From UBA1479 sp048263775 (GTDB lineage: Bacteria; Pseudomonadota; Alphaproteobacteria; Rhodospirillales; Casp-alpha2), in assembly GCA_048263775.1 (NCBI GenBank), contig JBLXDU010000005.1:124001-188000 (forward strand): a DNA stretch of 64,000 nucleotides. The letters run 5' to 3'. Shown one piece after another: positions 24,422 to 33,801 of the stretch (its first letter is position 1; the number at the start of each line of letters is the position of its first letter). Under the pieces are notes generated by a model. That model made no database searches and was not told the DNA's origin. It was given only the letters and a program-made list of their open reading frames with translations. The translations under genes were made by a program, and so were the position numbers.

Positions 24422-27400
24422 TTGCTTAATTTCAAGAAAATCCGCGTTCTGGGGTTCAAATCCTTCGTTGACCCCACGGAGCTGTTCATCGAACCGGGCC
24501 TGACGGGCGTGGTCGGTCCGAACGGCTGCGGCAAGTCGAACGTGGTCGAATCCTTGAAATGGGTGATGGGCGAGACCTCGGCCAAGCAGATGCGCGGCAC
24601 GGAGATGGAAGACGTCATCTTCTCCGGAACGCAAGACCGGCCGTCGCGCAACATCGCCGAAGTGACGCTAACCCTCGACAATACCGAACGCAAAGCCCCG
24701 GCCCAGTTCAACGATGCGGACGAGTTGGAAGTCACCCGCCGCATCGAACGCGAAAAGGGATCGAACTACCGCATCAACGGCAAGGAAGTCCGCGCCCGCG
24801 ACGTGCAGTTGCTGTTCGCCGATCAGGCGACGGGGGCGCGCTCGACCGCCCTGGTCAGCCAGGGCCGCATCGGCACCGTGATCAACGCCAAGCCGGCGCA
24901 GCGTCGCCTTCTACTGGAAGAAGCCGCCGGCATCACCGGCCTTCATTCCCGCCGCCACGAAGCGGAACTGCGCCTGAAGGGCGCCGAAGCCAACATGGAG
25001 CGTCTGGACGACATCCTGGTCACCCTGGACGCCCAGATGAACAACCTGAAGAAACAGGCCCGCCAGGCGACCCGCTACCGCAATCTGTCGGACCATATCC
25101 GCAAGGCCGAGGCGACCCTGTTCCATATCCTGTGGTCCAACGCGGAAACCGCCCGCGACACCGCCCGCGCGCAGTTGAAGGAAGCCGAACACGCGGTCAC
25201 CGAGTTGACCCAGCGCGCCGCCCAGGCAACCACCCGCCAAGCCCAGGCCGCCGAGGGCCTGCCCGAACTGCGCCAGGGCGAAGCCCAGGTTGCTGCGGAG
25301 CTGCAGCGCCTGACCCTGGCCCGCGAAGGCCTGGACGAAGAAGAAGCCCGCATCACCCAGACCATGGCTGAAACCCGGGGCCGTCTGGAACAGACCGCCC
25401 GCGACCGCGAGCGGGAACAGGGCCTGATGACCGACGCGGCCGAGGCCATCCAGCGTCTGGCCGCCGAAAAGCAGGACATCGAAACCGCCCAGACGCAGGA
25501 AGCCGACGACCTGACGGCCGCCGCCGAGGCCCGCGCCGCCGCCGACGTCGCCGTCGCCGAGATGGACCGCGAAGTCGACCGCGACACCAACGATCTGGCC
25601 GCCGCCGAAGCCCGCCGCAATGCCCTGAATCAACGCCTGGCCGAACTGGAAAACCGCCTGAACCGGCTGGCCCAGCGCGCCGCCGACGCCGAGGCACAGA
25701 GGGCCGAACTGGAATCCCGGTCCGCCGATCTGGTCGACCTGGCCCAGGCCGATGCCACCGTCGAAACCACGCGCACCGCCGCCGACACCGCCCGCGAGAC
25801 CCTGACCAAGACGGAAGCCGCCCGCGCCGAAGCCGATCAGGCGTCGGAACAGGCAGCCCAGGCCGCGCGGGAAAAAGCGAACGAACAGACCGCCCTGGAA
25901 ACCGAAATCCGCACCCTGGAGCGCGTCCTCGCCGCCGGGCCGGAAACGGACCTGCCGCCGATGCTCGACCAGATCAGCGTCGACAAGGGGTTCGAGGATG
26001 CACTGGGCGCCGCCCTGGGCGAAGACCTCTCGGCCCCGGCCATGGGAGACGACGACGGCGCCGTCATCGGTTGGCGCGCCTTGGGCCCCATGGCGACGGC
26101 CCCGGCCCTGCCCGCCGGCGTGCGCGCCCTGTCGGAGGTCGTGAAGGCCCCCGCCGCCCTCGACCGCCGCCTGTCGCAGATCGGTATCGTCGAGGATGCC
26201 GCCGAAGGCACCCGCCTGCAGGCCGGCCTGGCCCCCGGCCAACGCCTGGTCAGCCGCGCCGGCGGCCTGTGGCGCTGGGACGGCTTCCGCGTCGCCGAAG
26301 GGGCGGAAACCGCCGCCGCCCAGCGCCTGGCCCAGCGCAACCGCCTGAACGAGGTCGCGGCCCAGGCCGAGGCTGCGCGCGAAACCCTGGACGCCCTGCG
26401 GGCCACCGCCGAAGCCGCCAAGGCCAAGGCCGAGGCCCTGCGCACCCAGGAACGCGACGCCCGCCAAGCCCTTAACGAGGCCGACCGAGCCTTCAACGCC
26501 GCCCGCGACCGCCTGGCCGAGGTCAAGGACCGCGCCGCCGCCGTACAGAACAAGCTGGCCGCCCTGGCCGAAACCCAGGCGTCCATCGCCGCCGACCAGG
26601 AAGAATCCGGAGCCCAGAAAGCGGCGCTTGAAACCGAACGCAGTGAACTCCCGGACCTGGAGGCCGCGCGCACGGCCCTGGCCGACAAGCGCACCGCCCT
26701 GGCCGAGAAGCGCACCCACCAGATGGAATGCCGGTCGCGCCACGATCAGCTGTTCCAGGCGTCGGAAGCCCGCAAACAACGCTTGCTCGCCGTCGCCTCC
26801 GAATCCCAGATGTGGGTGACCCGCCGGTCGCGGTCGGAAAGCCAGCTCGGCGAACTGGCGGAACGCGCCACCGCCCTGCAAGCGGACCTGGACGCCCTGC
26901 AGCAGAAACCGGCCGAGATCGCGGCCAAGCGCGACGAACTGTTGACCGCCATTCAGGGGGCCGAGGCGCGCCGCAACACCGCAGCCGACCATCTGGCCCA
27001 GGCGGAAGCCACTCTGGCCGAAGCCGACCGCGACATGCGCCAGGCCGAACACGACCTGTCCTTCGCCCGCGAAACCCGGGTCCGTGCCGAAGGCGCGGTG
27101 GAACAGGCCGAACAGGGCTGCCGCGGCCTGATCGAGCGCATCAACGACCGCCTGCACGTCACCCCGGACAAGCTGGCCGAACTGGCGGAAGTGGAAGACG
27201 GCAAGGATCTGCCCGAATTGGAAAACGCGGAAAGCCGGGTCGACCGCCTGCTGCGTGAACGCGACACCATGGGCCCGGTCAACCTGCGCGCCGAACAGGA
27301 AATGACCGAGTTGTCGGAACAGATCAGCGGCCTGGAAACGGAAAAGACCGACCTTCTTGCCGCCATCGACAAGCTGCGCCAGGGCATCAGCGAGTTGAAC

Positions 27401-27895
27401 CGCGAGGGCCGGGCCCGCCTGCTGGCCTCGTTCGAAGAGGTCAACGGCCACTTCCAGGTTCTGTTCCAGCGCCTGTTCGGCGGCGGCAAGGCGCATCTGG
27501 AATTGGTGGAATCGGACGATCCGCTCGAAGCCGGCCTGGAAATCTTCGCCAGCCCGCCGGGCAAGCGCCTGCAGGTGCTGTCGCTTTTGTCGGGCGGTGA
27601 ACAGGCGCTGACGGCCCTGGCCCTTCTGTTCGGGGTATTCCAGACCAATCCGGCCCCGATTTGCGTGCTCGACGAGGTGGACGCGCCGCTCGATGACGCC
27701 AACGTCGACCGATTCTGCTCCATGCTCGACGAAATGGCCGCCACGGGCCAGACCCGCTTCATCGTCATCACCCACCACCGCATGACCATGGCCCGCATGC
27801 ACCGCCTGTTCGGCGTGACCATGCAGGAACGCGGCGTGTCGCAGCTTGTCTCCGTCGACCTGCAGCAGGCGGAAAGCTTCCGCGAGAGCGCCTGA
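24422..27895 (+). CDS. smc: Chromosome segregation SMC ATPase
   Basis: 1157 residues, full length. N-terminal Walker A GPNGCGKS at 32-39, a long coiled coil very rich in Ala/Glu/Arg, a hinge at about 490-640 (LDQISVDKGFEDALGAALG), a second coiled coil, then the C-terminal signature LLSGGEQALTALAL and Walker B VLDEVDAPLDD. Forms the ring that organises the chromosome with ScpA and ScpB, whose genes are not here. The start is TTG; the N-terminus MLNFKKIRVLGFKSF fits the family. Extreme codon bias in the coiled coils leaves long mirror frames on the other strand. Confidence 0.96.
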   Translation: MLNFKKIRVLGFKSFVDPTELFIEPGLTGVVGPNGCGKSNVVESLKWVMGETSAKQMRGTEMEDVIFSGTQDRPSRNIAEVTLTLDNTERKAPAQFNDADELEVTRRIEREKGSNYRINGKEVRARDVQLLFADQATGARSTALVSQGRIGTVINAKPAQRRLLLEEAAGITGLHSRRHEAELRLKGAEANMERLDDILVTLDAQMNNLKKQARQATRYRNLSDHIRKAEATLFHILWSNAETARDTARAQLKEAEHAVTELTQRAAQATTRQAQAAEGLPELRQGEAQVAAELQRLTLAREGLDEEEARITQTMAETRGRLEQTARDREREQGLMTDAAEAIQRLAAEKQDIETAQTQEADDLTAAAEARAAADVAVAEMDREVDRDTNDLAAAEARRNALNQRLAELENRLNRLAQRAADAEAQRAELESRSADLVDLAQADATVETTRTAADTARETLTKTEAARAEADQASEQAAQAAREKANEQTALETEIRTLERVLAAGPETDLPPMLDQISVDKGFEDALGAALGEDLSAPAMGDDDGAVIGWRALGPMATAPALPAGVRALSEVVKAPAALDRRLSQIGIVEDAAEGTRLQAGLAPGQRLVSRAGGLWRWDGFRVAEGAETAAAQRLAQRNRLNEVAAQAEAARETLDALRATAEAAKAKAEALRTQERDARQALNEADRAFNAARDRLAEVKDRAAAVQNKLAALAETQASIAADQEESGAQKAALETERSELPDLEAARTALADKRTALAEKRTHQMECRSRHDQLFQASEARKQRLLAVASESQMWVTRRSRSESQLGELAERATALQADLDALQQKPAEIAAKRDELLTAIQGAEARRNTAADHLAQAEATLAEADRDMRQAEHDLSFARETRVRAEGAVEQAEQGCRGLIERINDRLHVTPDKLAELAEVEDGKDLPELENAESRVDRLLRERDTMGPVNLRAEQEMTELSEQISGLETEKTDLLAAIDKLRQGISELNREGRARLLASFEEVNGHFQVLFQRLFGGGKAHLELVESDDPLEAGLEIFASPPGKRLQVLSLLSGGEQALTALALLFGVFQTNPAPICVLDEVDAPLDDANVDRFCSMLDEMAATGQTRFIVITHHRMTMARMHRLFGVTMQERGVSQLVSVDLQQAESFRESA

Positions 27896-27962
27896 CAACC
27901 ATCCTCGCGGATGCTATTGTTCCCGCCTGAGCCCTAACCCCCTTCATGCCTAGGTATTTTAC

Positions 27963-28319
27963 ATGACCGACGAACGGCCCCATTCGGACCTGGACGGCCT
28001 GCAAAAGCGCATCGACGGCGCCCTGGACAAGGGCGGGTTTTCGCAAGCGCAGAAAAATCGCGACAAGGAGCCGCCAAATAGCGCTCTTAGCCTTGCATTT
28101 CGTGTCGGCATTGAGTTAGTTTCCGCCGTCGCCGTTGGGCTGGGTATCGGTTGGCTGCTTGATAAGTGGCTCGATACCAAGCCTTGGCTCATGTTGGTGT
28201 TCATAATCCTAGGGGGATGCGCCGGCATTCTGAACGTCTATCGGATGGCCCGTGGCTACGGTTACGCTGCGGGGTATCAACAGGATGAAAATCCGACCGA
28301 CGATGCAGATCGCCGATAA
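27963..28319 (+). CDS. atpI: ATP synthase accessory protein AtpI
   Basis: 118 residues: a polar N-terminus, then two membrane helices (about 43-65 and 72-92) with GLGIGWLLDKW and LGGCAGILNVYR, the AtpI pattern. It assists c-ring assembly or Mg2+ entry. It opens the F0 operon, 46 bases before atpB. Confidence 0.88.
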   Translation: MTDERPHSDLDGLQKRIDGALDKGGFSQAQKNRDKEPPNSALSLAFRVGIELVSAVAVGLGIGWLLDKWLDTKPWLMLVFIILGGCAGILNVYRMARGYGYAAGYQQDENPTDDADRR

Positions 28320-28365
28320 AATCGCACCCGCTTAAACGCGCTATAGACAGACGGGAAACCGAGCC

Positions 28366-29097
28366 TTGGCCGAGAAGCACAGCCCGCTCGCTCAGTTCGA
28401 GATCAAAACACTTGTGCCGCTAGATTTCGGCGGCATTGACGCATCCTTCACCAATTCGGCACTTATGATGGTGGCGACGGTGGTCGTGGTCAGCGCCTTC
28501 CTGATCCTGGGAATGCGCCGCAACGCCCTGGTTCCCGGGCGCTGGCAGTCGATTGCGGAACTCTCCTATGTGTTCATCGCCAATCTGGTGAAGGACACGG
28601 TCGGATCCGAGGGCCGCAACTACTTCCCCTTCATCTTCACGGTGTTCATGTTCGTGCTGTTCGGCAATCTGCTGGGCATGGTCCCCTACAGCTTCACCTT
28701 CACGTCGCACATCGTGGTGACCTTCACCATGGCGGCGGTGATCTTCGTCGGCGTGACGCTGATTGCGCTGGCCAAGCACAAAATGCACTTCTTCTCGTTC
28801 TTCATGCCGCCGGGCGTGCCGATTCTCATGGCGCCGCTGCTGATCCCGATCGAGATCATTTCCTATCTGTCACGTCCCATCTCCCTCAGCGTTCGTCTGT
28901 TCGCCAACATGCTGGCCGGACACACGCTGTTGAAGGTGTTCGCCGGGTTCATCATTTCGCTCGGTGTGTTCGGCGTGGCGCCCTGGCTGTTCGTGGTCGC
29001 GCTGACGGGCCTGGAAATCGTCATCGCCTTCCTGCAGGCCTTCGTGTTCACCATTCTGACCTGCCTGTACCTGAACGACGCTCTGCACCTTCACTAG
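28366..29097 (+). CDS. atpB: ATP synthase F0 subunit a
   Basis: 243 residues, five to six membrane helices. The essential arginine lies in the SLSVRLFANMLAGH segment, and the late helix has the GLEIVIAFLQAFVF segment that forms the proton half-channel. Start is a TTG at 28366 giving MAEKHSPLAQFEIK; no better start is in frame. Part of atpI-B-E-F'-F; the F1 genes are not in the window, as is usual in alphaproteobacteria. Confidence 0.95.
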   Translation: MAEKHSPLAQFEIKTLVPLDFGGIDASFTNSALMMVATVVVVSAFLILGMRRNALVPGRWQSIAELSYVFIANLVKDTVGSEGRNYFPFIFTVFMFVLFGNLLGMVPYSFTFTSHIVVTFTMAAVIFVGVTLIALAKHKMHFFSFFMPPGVPILMAPLLIPIEIISYLSRPISLSVRLFANMLAGHTLLKVFAGFIISLGVFGVAPWLFVVALTGLEIVIAFLQAFVFTILTCLYLNDALHLH

Positions 29098-29188
29098 GGC
29101 ATAGCAAATCAGCCACAAGCAACGAAACAACCCCATTCACCAGTCAACTCAAACACTCAAGATCTAGCATCAAGAAAGGATCAACCCC

Positions 29189-29413
29189 ATGGAAGTTCAA
29201 GCTGCGAAGCTGCTCGGTGCCGGCCTGGCCGTTATCGGCGTGATTGGTTCCGGTATCGGCATCGGTACCATCTTTGCCTCGTTCATTCAGGCCGTGGGCC
29301 GCAACCCCTCCGCTCAGGGCGCCGTGTTCCCCATGACCATGCTGGGCTTCGCCCTCGTGGAAGCCATCGCGCTGTTCGCGCTGGTTATCGCCCTGGTCAT
29401 TCTGTTCGGCTGA
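29189..29413 (+). CDS. atpE: ATP synthase F0 subunit c
   Basis: 74 residues forming a two-helix hairpin. Glycine-rich first helix (SGIGIGTIFAS), polar loop RNP at 38-40, and the ion-carrying carboxylate E58 in the second helix (ALVEAIALFAL). The residue after E58 is alanine rather than serine or threonine, which argues for proton rather than sodium coupling. A purine-rich AAGGATC precedes the ATG. Confidence 0.95.
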   Translation: MEVQAAKLLGAGLAVIGVIGSGIGIGTIFASFIQAVGRNPSAQGAVFPMTMLGFALVEAIALFALVIALVILFG

Positions 29414-29520
29414 TCTTTCGGTCTTGCGCGGGCCAGGGGCGGATTCCGTCCCGGCCACGGCATTCCGTCTTCGGACGGCTGACCCAAGGATCAACGGCTT
29501 TCGGATAAAGAGGTCTTTCC

Positions 29521-30015
29521 ATGCCTCAATTGGACTTCACAACCTACGTGCCCCAGATTATCTGGCTGGTGATTTCCTTCACCGCCATGTTCCTGGTCAT
29601 GTGGAAGGTCTGCGTGCCCCGGATCGGCGGCGCCCTCGAGGCGCGGCAGAAGAAGATCGAGCAGAACCTGGAGCGCGCGGCGGAACTGAAGGCCGAGGCC
29701 GAAGCCGCCATCGAAGCCTATGAAAAGGCCCTGACCGAAGCGCGCGCCACGGCGCACGAGGAAATCGTCAAGGTGCAGGCCGACCTGAAGGCCAAGCAGG
29801 ACGCGGAGGAAGCCAAGCTTTCCCAAACCCTGCAAGCCCGCATCAAGGAAGGCGAAGCGGCCATCGACAAGGCCCTGCAGGATGCCCTGGCGGGTCTTGA
29901 CGCCATGGCGACCGAGGTCGCGACGGCTGCCTGCGAACGCCTGACCGGCGAAGCACCCGACGCCAAGGCCCTGCAAAAGGCCGTCGCCGGCGCCGCCAAA
30001 GCGCGTCAGGCCTAG
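29521..30015 (+). CDS. atpG: ATP synthase F0 subunit b'
   Basis: 164 residues: one N-terminal membrane helix (FTTYVPQIIWLVISFTAMFL) and a long charged coiled coil that forms half of the peripheral stalk. The first of two tandem b-type genes, as in photosynthetic and other alphaproteobacteria that use a b/b' heterodimer. ATG 29521; next gene starts 14 bases after its stop. Sometimes named atpF2. Confidence 0.9.
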   Translation: MPQLDFTTYVPQIIWLVISFTAMFLVMWKVCVPRIGGALEARQKKIEQNLERAAELKAEAEAAIEAYEKALTEARATAHEEIVKVQADLKAKQDAEEAKLSQTLQARIKEGEAAIDKALQDALAGLDAMATEVATAACERLTGEAPDAKALQKAVAGAAKARQA

Positions 30016-30029
30016 GAAGGAACCCGATC

Positions 30030-30524
30030 ATGGACCACATGTTGCAGGATCCCACGTTCTGGGTCGCCACCGCCTTCGCCGCCTTCATCGGCGTTCTGGT
30101 CTACCTCAAGGTGCCGGGCCTGATCGGTGGCGCCCTTGACGAACGGGCGGCCAAGATCAAGGCCGACATCGAAGAGGCGGAAAAGCTCCGCGAGGAAGCT
30201 CAGAAGCTGCTGGCCGACTACCAGAAGAAGCAGCGCGACGCCCAGAAAGAAGCCGAGAAGATCGTTGTCGCCGCCAAGGAAGAGGCCGAACGCATCGCCA
30301 AGCAGGGTGAACAGCGTTTGAAGGATTCCCTGGCCCGCCGCGAAAAGCAGGCGATGGACCGCCTGTCCCAGGCCGAAGCCGCCGCCCTGGATCACCTCAA
30401 GGCCCATACGGTCGAGGTCGCCATGGCCGCCACGCGCCAGGTTCTGGCCGACAGCATCAAGGGCAAGAAGGCCGATCAGTTGATCGACGACGCCATCGGT
30501 GCCCTGCCCGGCAAGCTGCACTAA
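30030..30524 (+). CDS. atpF: ATP synthase F0 subunit b
   Basis: 164 residues: N-terminal membrane helix (PTFWVATAFAAFIGVLVYL), the conserved basic hinge, then a coiled coil rich in Lys/Glu/Ala. Pairs with b' to hold F1 to F0. Last gene of the F0 operon, followed after 28 bases by a strong terminator. Confidence 0.93.
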   Translation: MDHMLQDPTFWVATAFAAFIGVLVYLKVPGLIGGALDERAAKIKADIEEAEKLREEAQKLLADYQKKQRDAQKEAEKIVVAAKEEAERIAKQGEQRLKDSLARREKQAMDRLSQAEAAALDHLKAHTVEVAMAATRQVLADSIKGKKADQLIDDAIGALPGKLH

Positions 30525-30552
30525 GCTTTCGGGGAAACACCAAGAACAACGA

Positions 30553-30582
30553 AAGGGGCTCCTCGGGAGCCCCTTTTATTTT
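30553..30582 (+). terminator. Rho-independent terminator of the F0 operon
   Basis: Stem AAGGGGCTCC / GGAGCCCCTT with a TCG loop, followed by TTATTTT. It ends the atp operon just before the convergent agmatinase gene. Confidence 0.92.
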
Positions 30583-30613
30583 GTCCGCATGCAAACAACG
30601 CCACGCCGCAGCG

Positions 30614-31522
30614 TCAGGCTGCCTTGGGCAGCCCGTCCGCGAATCGATAGGCGAGGATCTTGTATGCCAGCTTGGCGGCCAGGAAGTTGCAGGAATGCAG
30701 GCCTTCGATCGGGGCCAATTCGTTGATGTCCGCCCCCACGACCTTACCCGCGACCTTGTTGGCGGCGCGGATAATGCGCACGGCGTCATCCCAGAACACA
30801 CCGCCCGGTTCCGGCGTGCCCGTGGCCTGCATCAGGCTGGAATCGAAGCCGTCGAGATCGAAGGTGATGTAGACCGTCTTGCCCGCAAGGTGGGAGACGA
30901 TCCGGTCCACGTCCCAATCCCGCCGGTCCTTGCCCCAATAGATGTGGATGCGGTCCCGGTTGGCGTCCAGGAACGGGATTTCCCCGGCCGAGATGTTGCG
31001 GATGCCGACCGAAACGATCGACACGCCGGGATGATCCAGGCAGCGGCGCATGGCGGCGGCGTGGGAGAAATGTTCGCCCTCATAGCCGTCGCGCAGGTCC
31101 GCATGGGCGTCGAACTGCAGCAGGCACAGGTCCGGATAGCGTTCGACAAAGGGGCGAATCGCCCCGGGCGTAATCGAATGTTCGCCGCCGAAGGTGAGCG
31201 GAAAACGCCCCTCGTCGAGAATCCCGCCGACGACGCCCGCCAACTGGTCGAGGGCGGCCGGAATATCCGTGGGGATATCGAACGGGGCCAGGGTGTTCAG
31301 ATGGAAATCCCGGCAGGGCTCGCGCCATAGTTCCTCGTCAAACAGTTCGACCTGCTGCGAAGCATCAATCATCGCCTGCGGCCCGGCCGCCGTGCCACCA
31401 CCGTAGCTGACGGAGGCTTCCAGGCCATAGGGGACGATCGTCACGCCGGGCTTCTCAGCCGCGTCGGCAACGTCGTCCCCACTCAGGCCGAGGAAGCCTT
31501 CATCAGGAGGCAGAATTTTCAC
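30614..31522 (-). CDS. speB: Agmatinase-family ureohydrolase
   Basis: 302 residues of the arginase/agmatinase fold. Two Mn ions are bound through GGEHSIT, the FDAHADLRD motif and FDLDGFD. Family members cleave agmatine to putrescine and urea, though some accept aminopropylagmatine or guanidino acids. Starts with GTG at 31522, 15 bases after the DHS-like gene, as third gene of a polyamine operon. No arginine decarboxylase is in the window, so the guanidino substrate must come from elsewhere. Confidence 0.85.
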   Translation of the reverse strand: MKILPPDEGFLGLSGDDVADAAEKPGVTIVPYGLEASVSYGGGTAAGPQAMIDASQQVELFDEELWREPCRDFHLNTLAPFDIPTDIPAALDQLAGVVGGILDEGRFPLTFGGEHSITPGAIRPFVERYPDLCLLQFDAHADLRDGYEGEHFSHAAAMRRCLDHPGVSIVSVGIRNISAGEIPFLDANRDRIHIYWGKDRRDWDVDRIVSHLAGKTVYITFDLDGFDSSLMQATGTPEPGGVFWDDAVRIIRAANKVAGKVVGADINELAPIEGLHSCNFLAAKLAYKILAYRFADGLPKAA

Positions 31523-31537
31523 TGTGACGTCCTAAGT

Positions 31538-32584
31538 TCAGTCGAACAGCTTGGCGTGGCGGCGCTTGGGCCGGTCTTTCCAATGGCCGCGGTGATAGGC
31601 GTCGCTGCACAGCAGGGGGATGACGCTGCCGGCTTCGGCATAGACCATCTGTTCCAGGGCCGTGTCGACCTTGCCCCAGGACGACGCTTCCTTGAGGGTC
31701 GAGCTGGAACAGGCCCCGTCACGCACGTCGGCGACCGTGATCTGCACGGCGTATTTGTGCATGTCGACCTCGTGGCCGAGGATTTCCGCGCAGACCACCG
31801 TATCCTGCACGAAGTTCTTGGGCACGCCGCCGCCGACCATCAGCAGACCCGAGGTCCCGGATTTGATCTTGATGTCCGTCAGTTCGCGGAAATCGGCGAT
31901 CGAATCGATGGTCATGTGGTTGCCCGGATTGCGCACCTGATGCAGGACCAGGCCGAACCCGGCGCTGGAATCCGTGAACGCCGGGCAGAACACGGGCACA
32001 TCGTGCTCGTAAGCCAACTGAACCAGGGAATCCTTCTTCCGCGCCTTGCCTTCGGACAAGTAGCGGCCCATTTCGCGGATGAATTCCCGCGACGAATAGG
32101 CGCGCGGTTCCAGCCCGTCGGCGATTTCGCCGATGGCATGGTCACAGGCCTGCAGTTCTTCCTCGTCGATGTAGGTGTCGTAGATGCGGTCAATGTACTG
32201 CGAACGCAGATAATTGTCGTCGATGTCCGGCGAGCCCTGATAATGGCGGAAGCCGAGCGCTTCGAAGAAGTCCATGTCGACGATACTGGCACCGGTCGAG
32301 ACGATGGCATCGACCATGTTGTAGCGGATCAGGTCGGCATAGACCTTCATGCAGCCGCCGGCCGAGGTCGAGCCCGCCAGCGTCAGGAAGATCGTGCAGT
32401 CCTTGTCGGCCAGCATGTCGTTATAAATGCCGGTCGCCCGCGCCAGATCGCGCGAGGTGAACGACATCTTCGACATGCTGTCGATGATCGGCCGGGCGTC
32501 GATCTTGGTGATGTCGACGTGTTCGACGGTCTTGCTCAGCAGGGCCGCTTTGTCGTCGGCCATCTTCTGTTCCGAGGTTTTCAT
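31538..32584 (-). CDS. Deoxyhypusine synthase-like enzyme (probable homospermidine or related polyamine synthase)
   Basis: 348 residues of the deoxyhypusine synthase family. NAD-binding segments STSAGGC and LMVGGGVPKNF (251-258) and the catalytic lysine K305 in SSWGKV are all present. Bacteria lack eIF5A, so the aminobutyl acceptor is not that protein; bacterial relatives are thought to join aminobutyl or aminopropyl groups to amines, for example making homospermidine from putrescine. Its ATG overlaps the stop of the decarboxylase gene (ATGA), proving close coupling to putrescine supply. Exact product is undecided. Confidence 0.85.
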   Translation of the reverse strand: MKTSEQKMADDKAALLSKTVEHVDITKIDARPIIDSMSKMSFTSRDLARATGIYNDMLADKDCTIFLTLAGSTSAGGCMKVYADLIRYNMVDAIVSTGASIVDMDFFEALGFRHYQGSPDIDDNYLRSQYIDRIYDTYIDEEELQACDHAIGEIADGLEPRAYSSREFIREMGRYLSEGKARKKDSLVQLAYEHDVPVFCPAFTDSSAGFGLVLHQVRNPGNHMTIDSIADFRELTDIKIKSGTSGLLMVGGGVPKNFVQDTVVCAEILGHEVDMHKYAVQITVADVRDGACSSSTLKEASSWGKVDTALEQMVYAEAGSVIPLLCSDAYHRGHWKDRPKRRHAKLFD

Positions 32585-33801
32585 TTCATCTGCTCCAGCA
32601 GCACGGCCGAGCCGGGAAGACCGGTGGTCGTGTCATTTTGCGCGGCGATACGGTCGCCATAGGCCGTCAACATGGGTTCATCCTGGACCACAACGGTATC
32701 ATCGGAATGAAAACCGTTGAACTTGGTCCGCATGGCGCAGCCGTAGGCGCCGGTCTGGCCGATTTCGATATAGTCGCCTTCCCGCATGTCGGCGGGCAGG
32801 TAGAACGGCCCCTTCATGTGGTCCAGGCTGTCGCAGGTCGGGCCGTAGAAAGCATAACCGATCAGCGGCTTCTGGAACCGGCCTTCGGTGCGGATCGGGC
32901 GCACCGGGTAGATGAAGTTCAACGACCCGGCGTCAAACAGGCTGCCGTAGGTGCCGTCGTTGATATACAGGTTGTCGCCCCGGCGCATTTCGACGCGGAC
33001 CAGGGTGGACCCGCCTTCGGCAACCAGCGCGCGACCGGGTTCGGCCCAGATTTCGCAAGCTTCCGAAATCGGCAGCTTGTCGACGGCGGCCGTGATTTCA
33101 CGCATGTAATCGGTCAGCGGCGGCGGCGTCATGTAGGGATAGACCGACGGAAAGCCGCCCCCGACATCGACGATGTCGAGGATGATCCCGGACTTCAGGA
33201 TCAGGTCACGAACCATGTGCAACGCCGTGCCCCAGGCCGACGGCTGCATGCATTGCGAGCCGACGTGGAAGGCGACGCCCAGGCGGCTGGCGACCTGACG
33301 GGCCGCGATCAGCAGATCGGGGGCCGCATCGGGCTGCACGCCGTACTTGGACGACAGTTCCAGTTCCGAATGGTGGTTGGGAACGGCCAGGCGAACGAGA
33401 AGGCTGAGGTCCTGGGCATGGCCCGTCGCCTCGACGATCTTCTTCAACTCCTCCTCGGAATCGAGCACGAAGTGACGCACCCTGAATTCCTCGTAGGCGC
33501 GGCGGATCACGTCCCGGTTCTTCACCGGGTTCATGAAGGCCATTCTGGCGTCGGGGTATCGCCCGGCGATCAGCTCGATCTCCGCCAACGAGGCGACATC
33601 GAAATTCCGGACCCCAGCGTCATAGACTTCATCCAGGACTTCCGGCCTGGGGTTGGTCTTGACGGCGTAGAGAATCTCGCCAGGGAACTCGTTAAGGAAA
33701 AAGTGAACCGCGCGTCGGACCGCATGCGGCCGGAGACACGTTACCGGATTGATAGGCGCTAGTGAACGAGCCAGCGCACGTGCAGAGGGGAACTTTTCCA
33801 T
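32581..33801 (-). CDS. Ornithine/lysine decarboxylase, PLP fold type III
   Basis: About 406 residues. PLP lysine K48 in LYAVKTNP, glycine loop VDVGGGFPS, phosphate and substrate residues in EPGRALVAEGG, and the catalytic CDSLD motif of eukaryote-type ornithine decarboxylases. It makes putrescine from ornithine, possibly cadaverine from lysine. ATG 33801 was chosen; a GTG at 33843 is in frame, and a GGGAG lies about 11 bases before the ATG. First gene of an operon with the DHS-like and agmatinase genes; overlaps the next by 4 bases. Confidence 0.9.
   Translation of the reverse strand: MEKFPSARALARSLAPINPVTCLRPHAVRRAVHFFLNEFPGEILYAVKTNPRPEVLDEVYDAGVRNFDVASLAEIELIAGRYPDARMAFMNPVKNRDVIRRAYEEFRVRHFVLDSEEELKKIVEATGHAQDLSLLVRLAVPNHHSELELSSKYGVQPDAAPDLLIAARQVASRLGVAFHVGSQCMQPSAWGTALHMVRDLILKSGIILDIVDVGGGFPSVYPYMTPPPLTDYMREITAAVDKLPISEACEIWAEPGRALVAEGGSTLVRVEMRRGDNLYINDGTYGSLFDAGSLNFIYPVRPIRTEGRFQKPLIGYAFYGPTCDSLDHMKGPFYLPADMREGDYIEIGQTGAYGCAMRTKFNGFHSDDTVVVQDEPMLTAYGDRIAAQNDTTTGLPGSAVLLEQMK

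Noticed and set aside
24911..27898. A 995-codon open frame on the strand opposite smc
   Set aside because: It mirrors the Ala/Glu/Arg-rich codons of the SMC coiled coils; the product is a Gly/Phe/Gln-rich string without any domain.
31538..32584. A true deoxyhypusine synthase acting on a translation factor
   Set aside because: Bacteria lack eIF5A; the family core is present but the operon points to polyamine synthesis.
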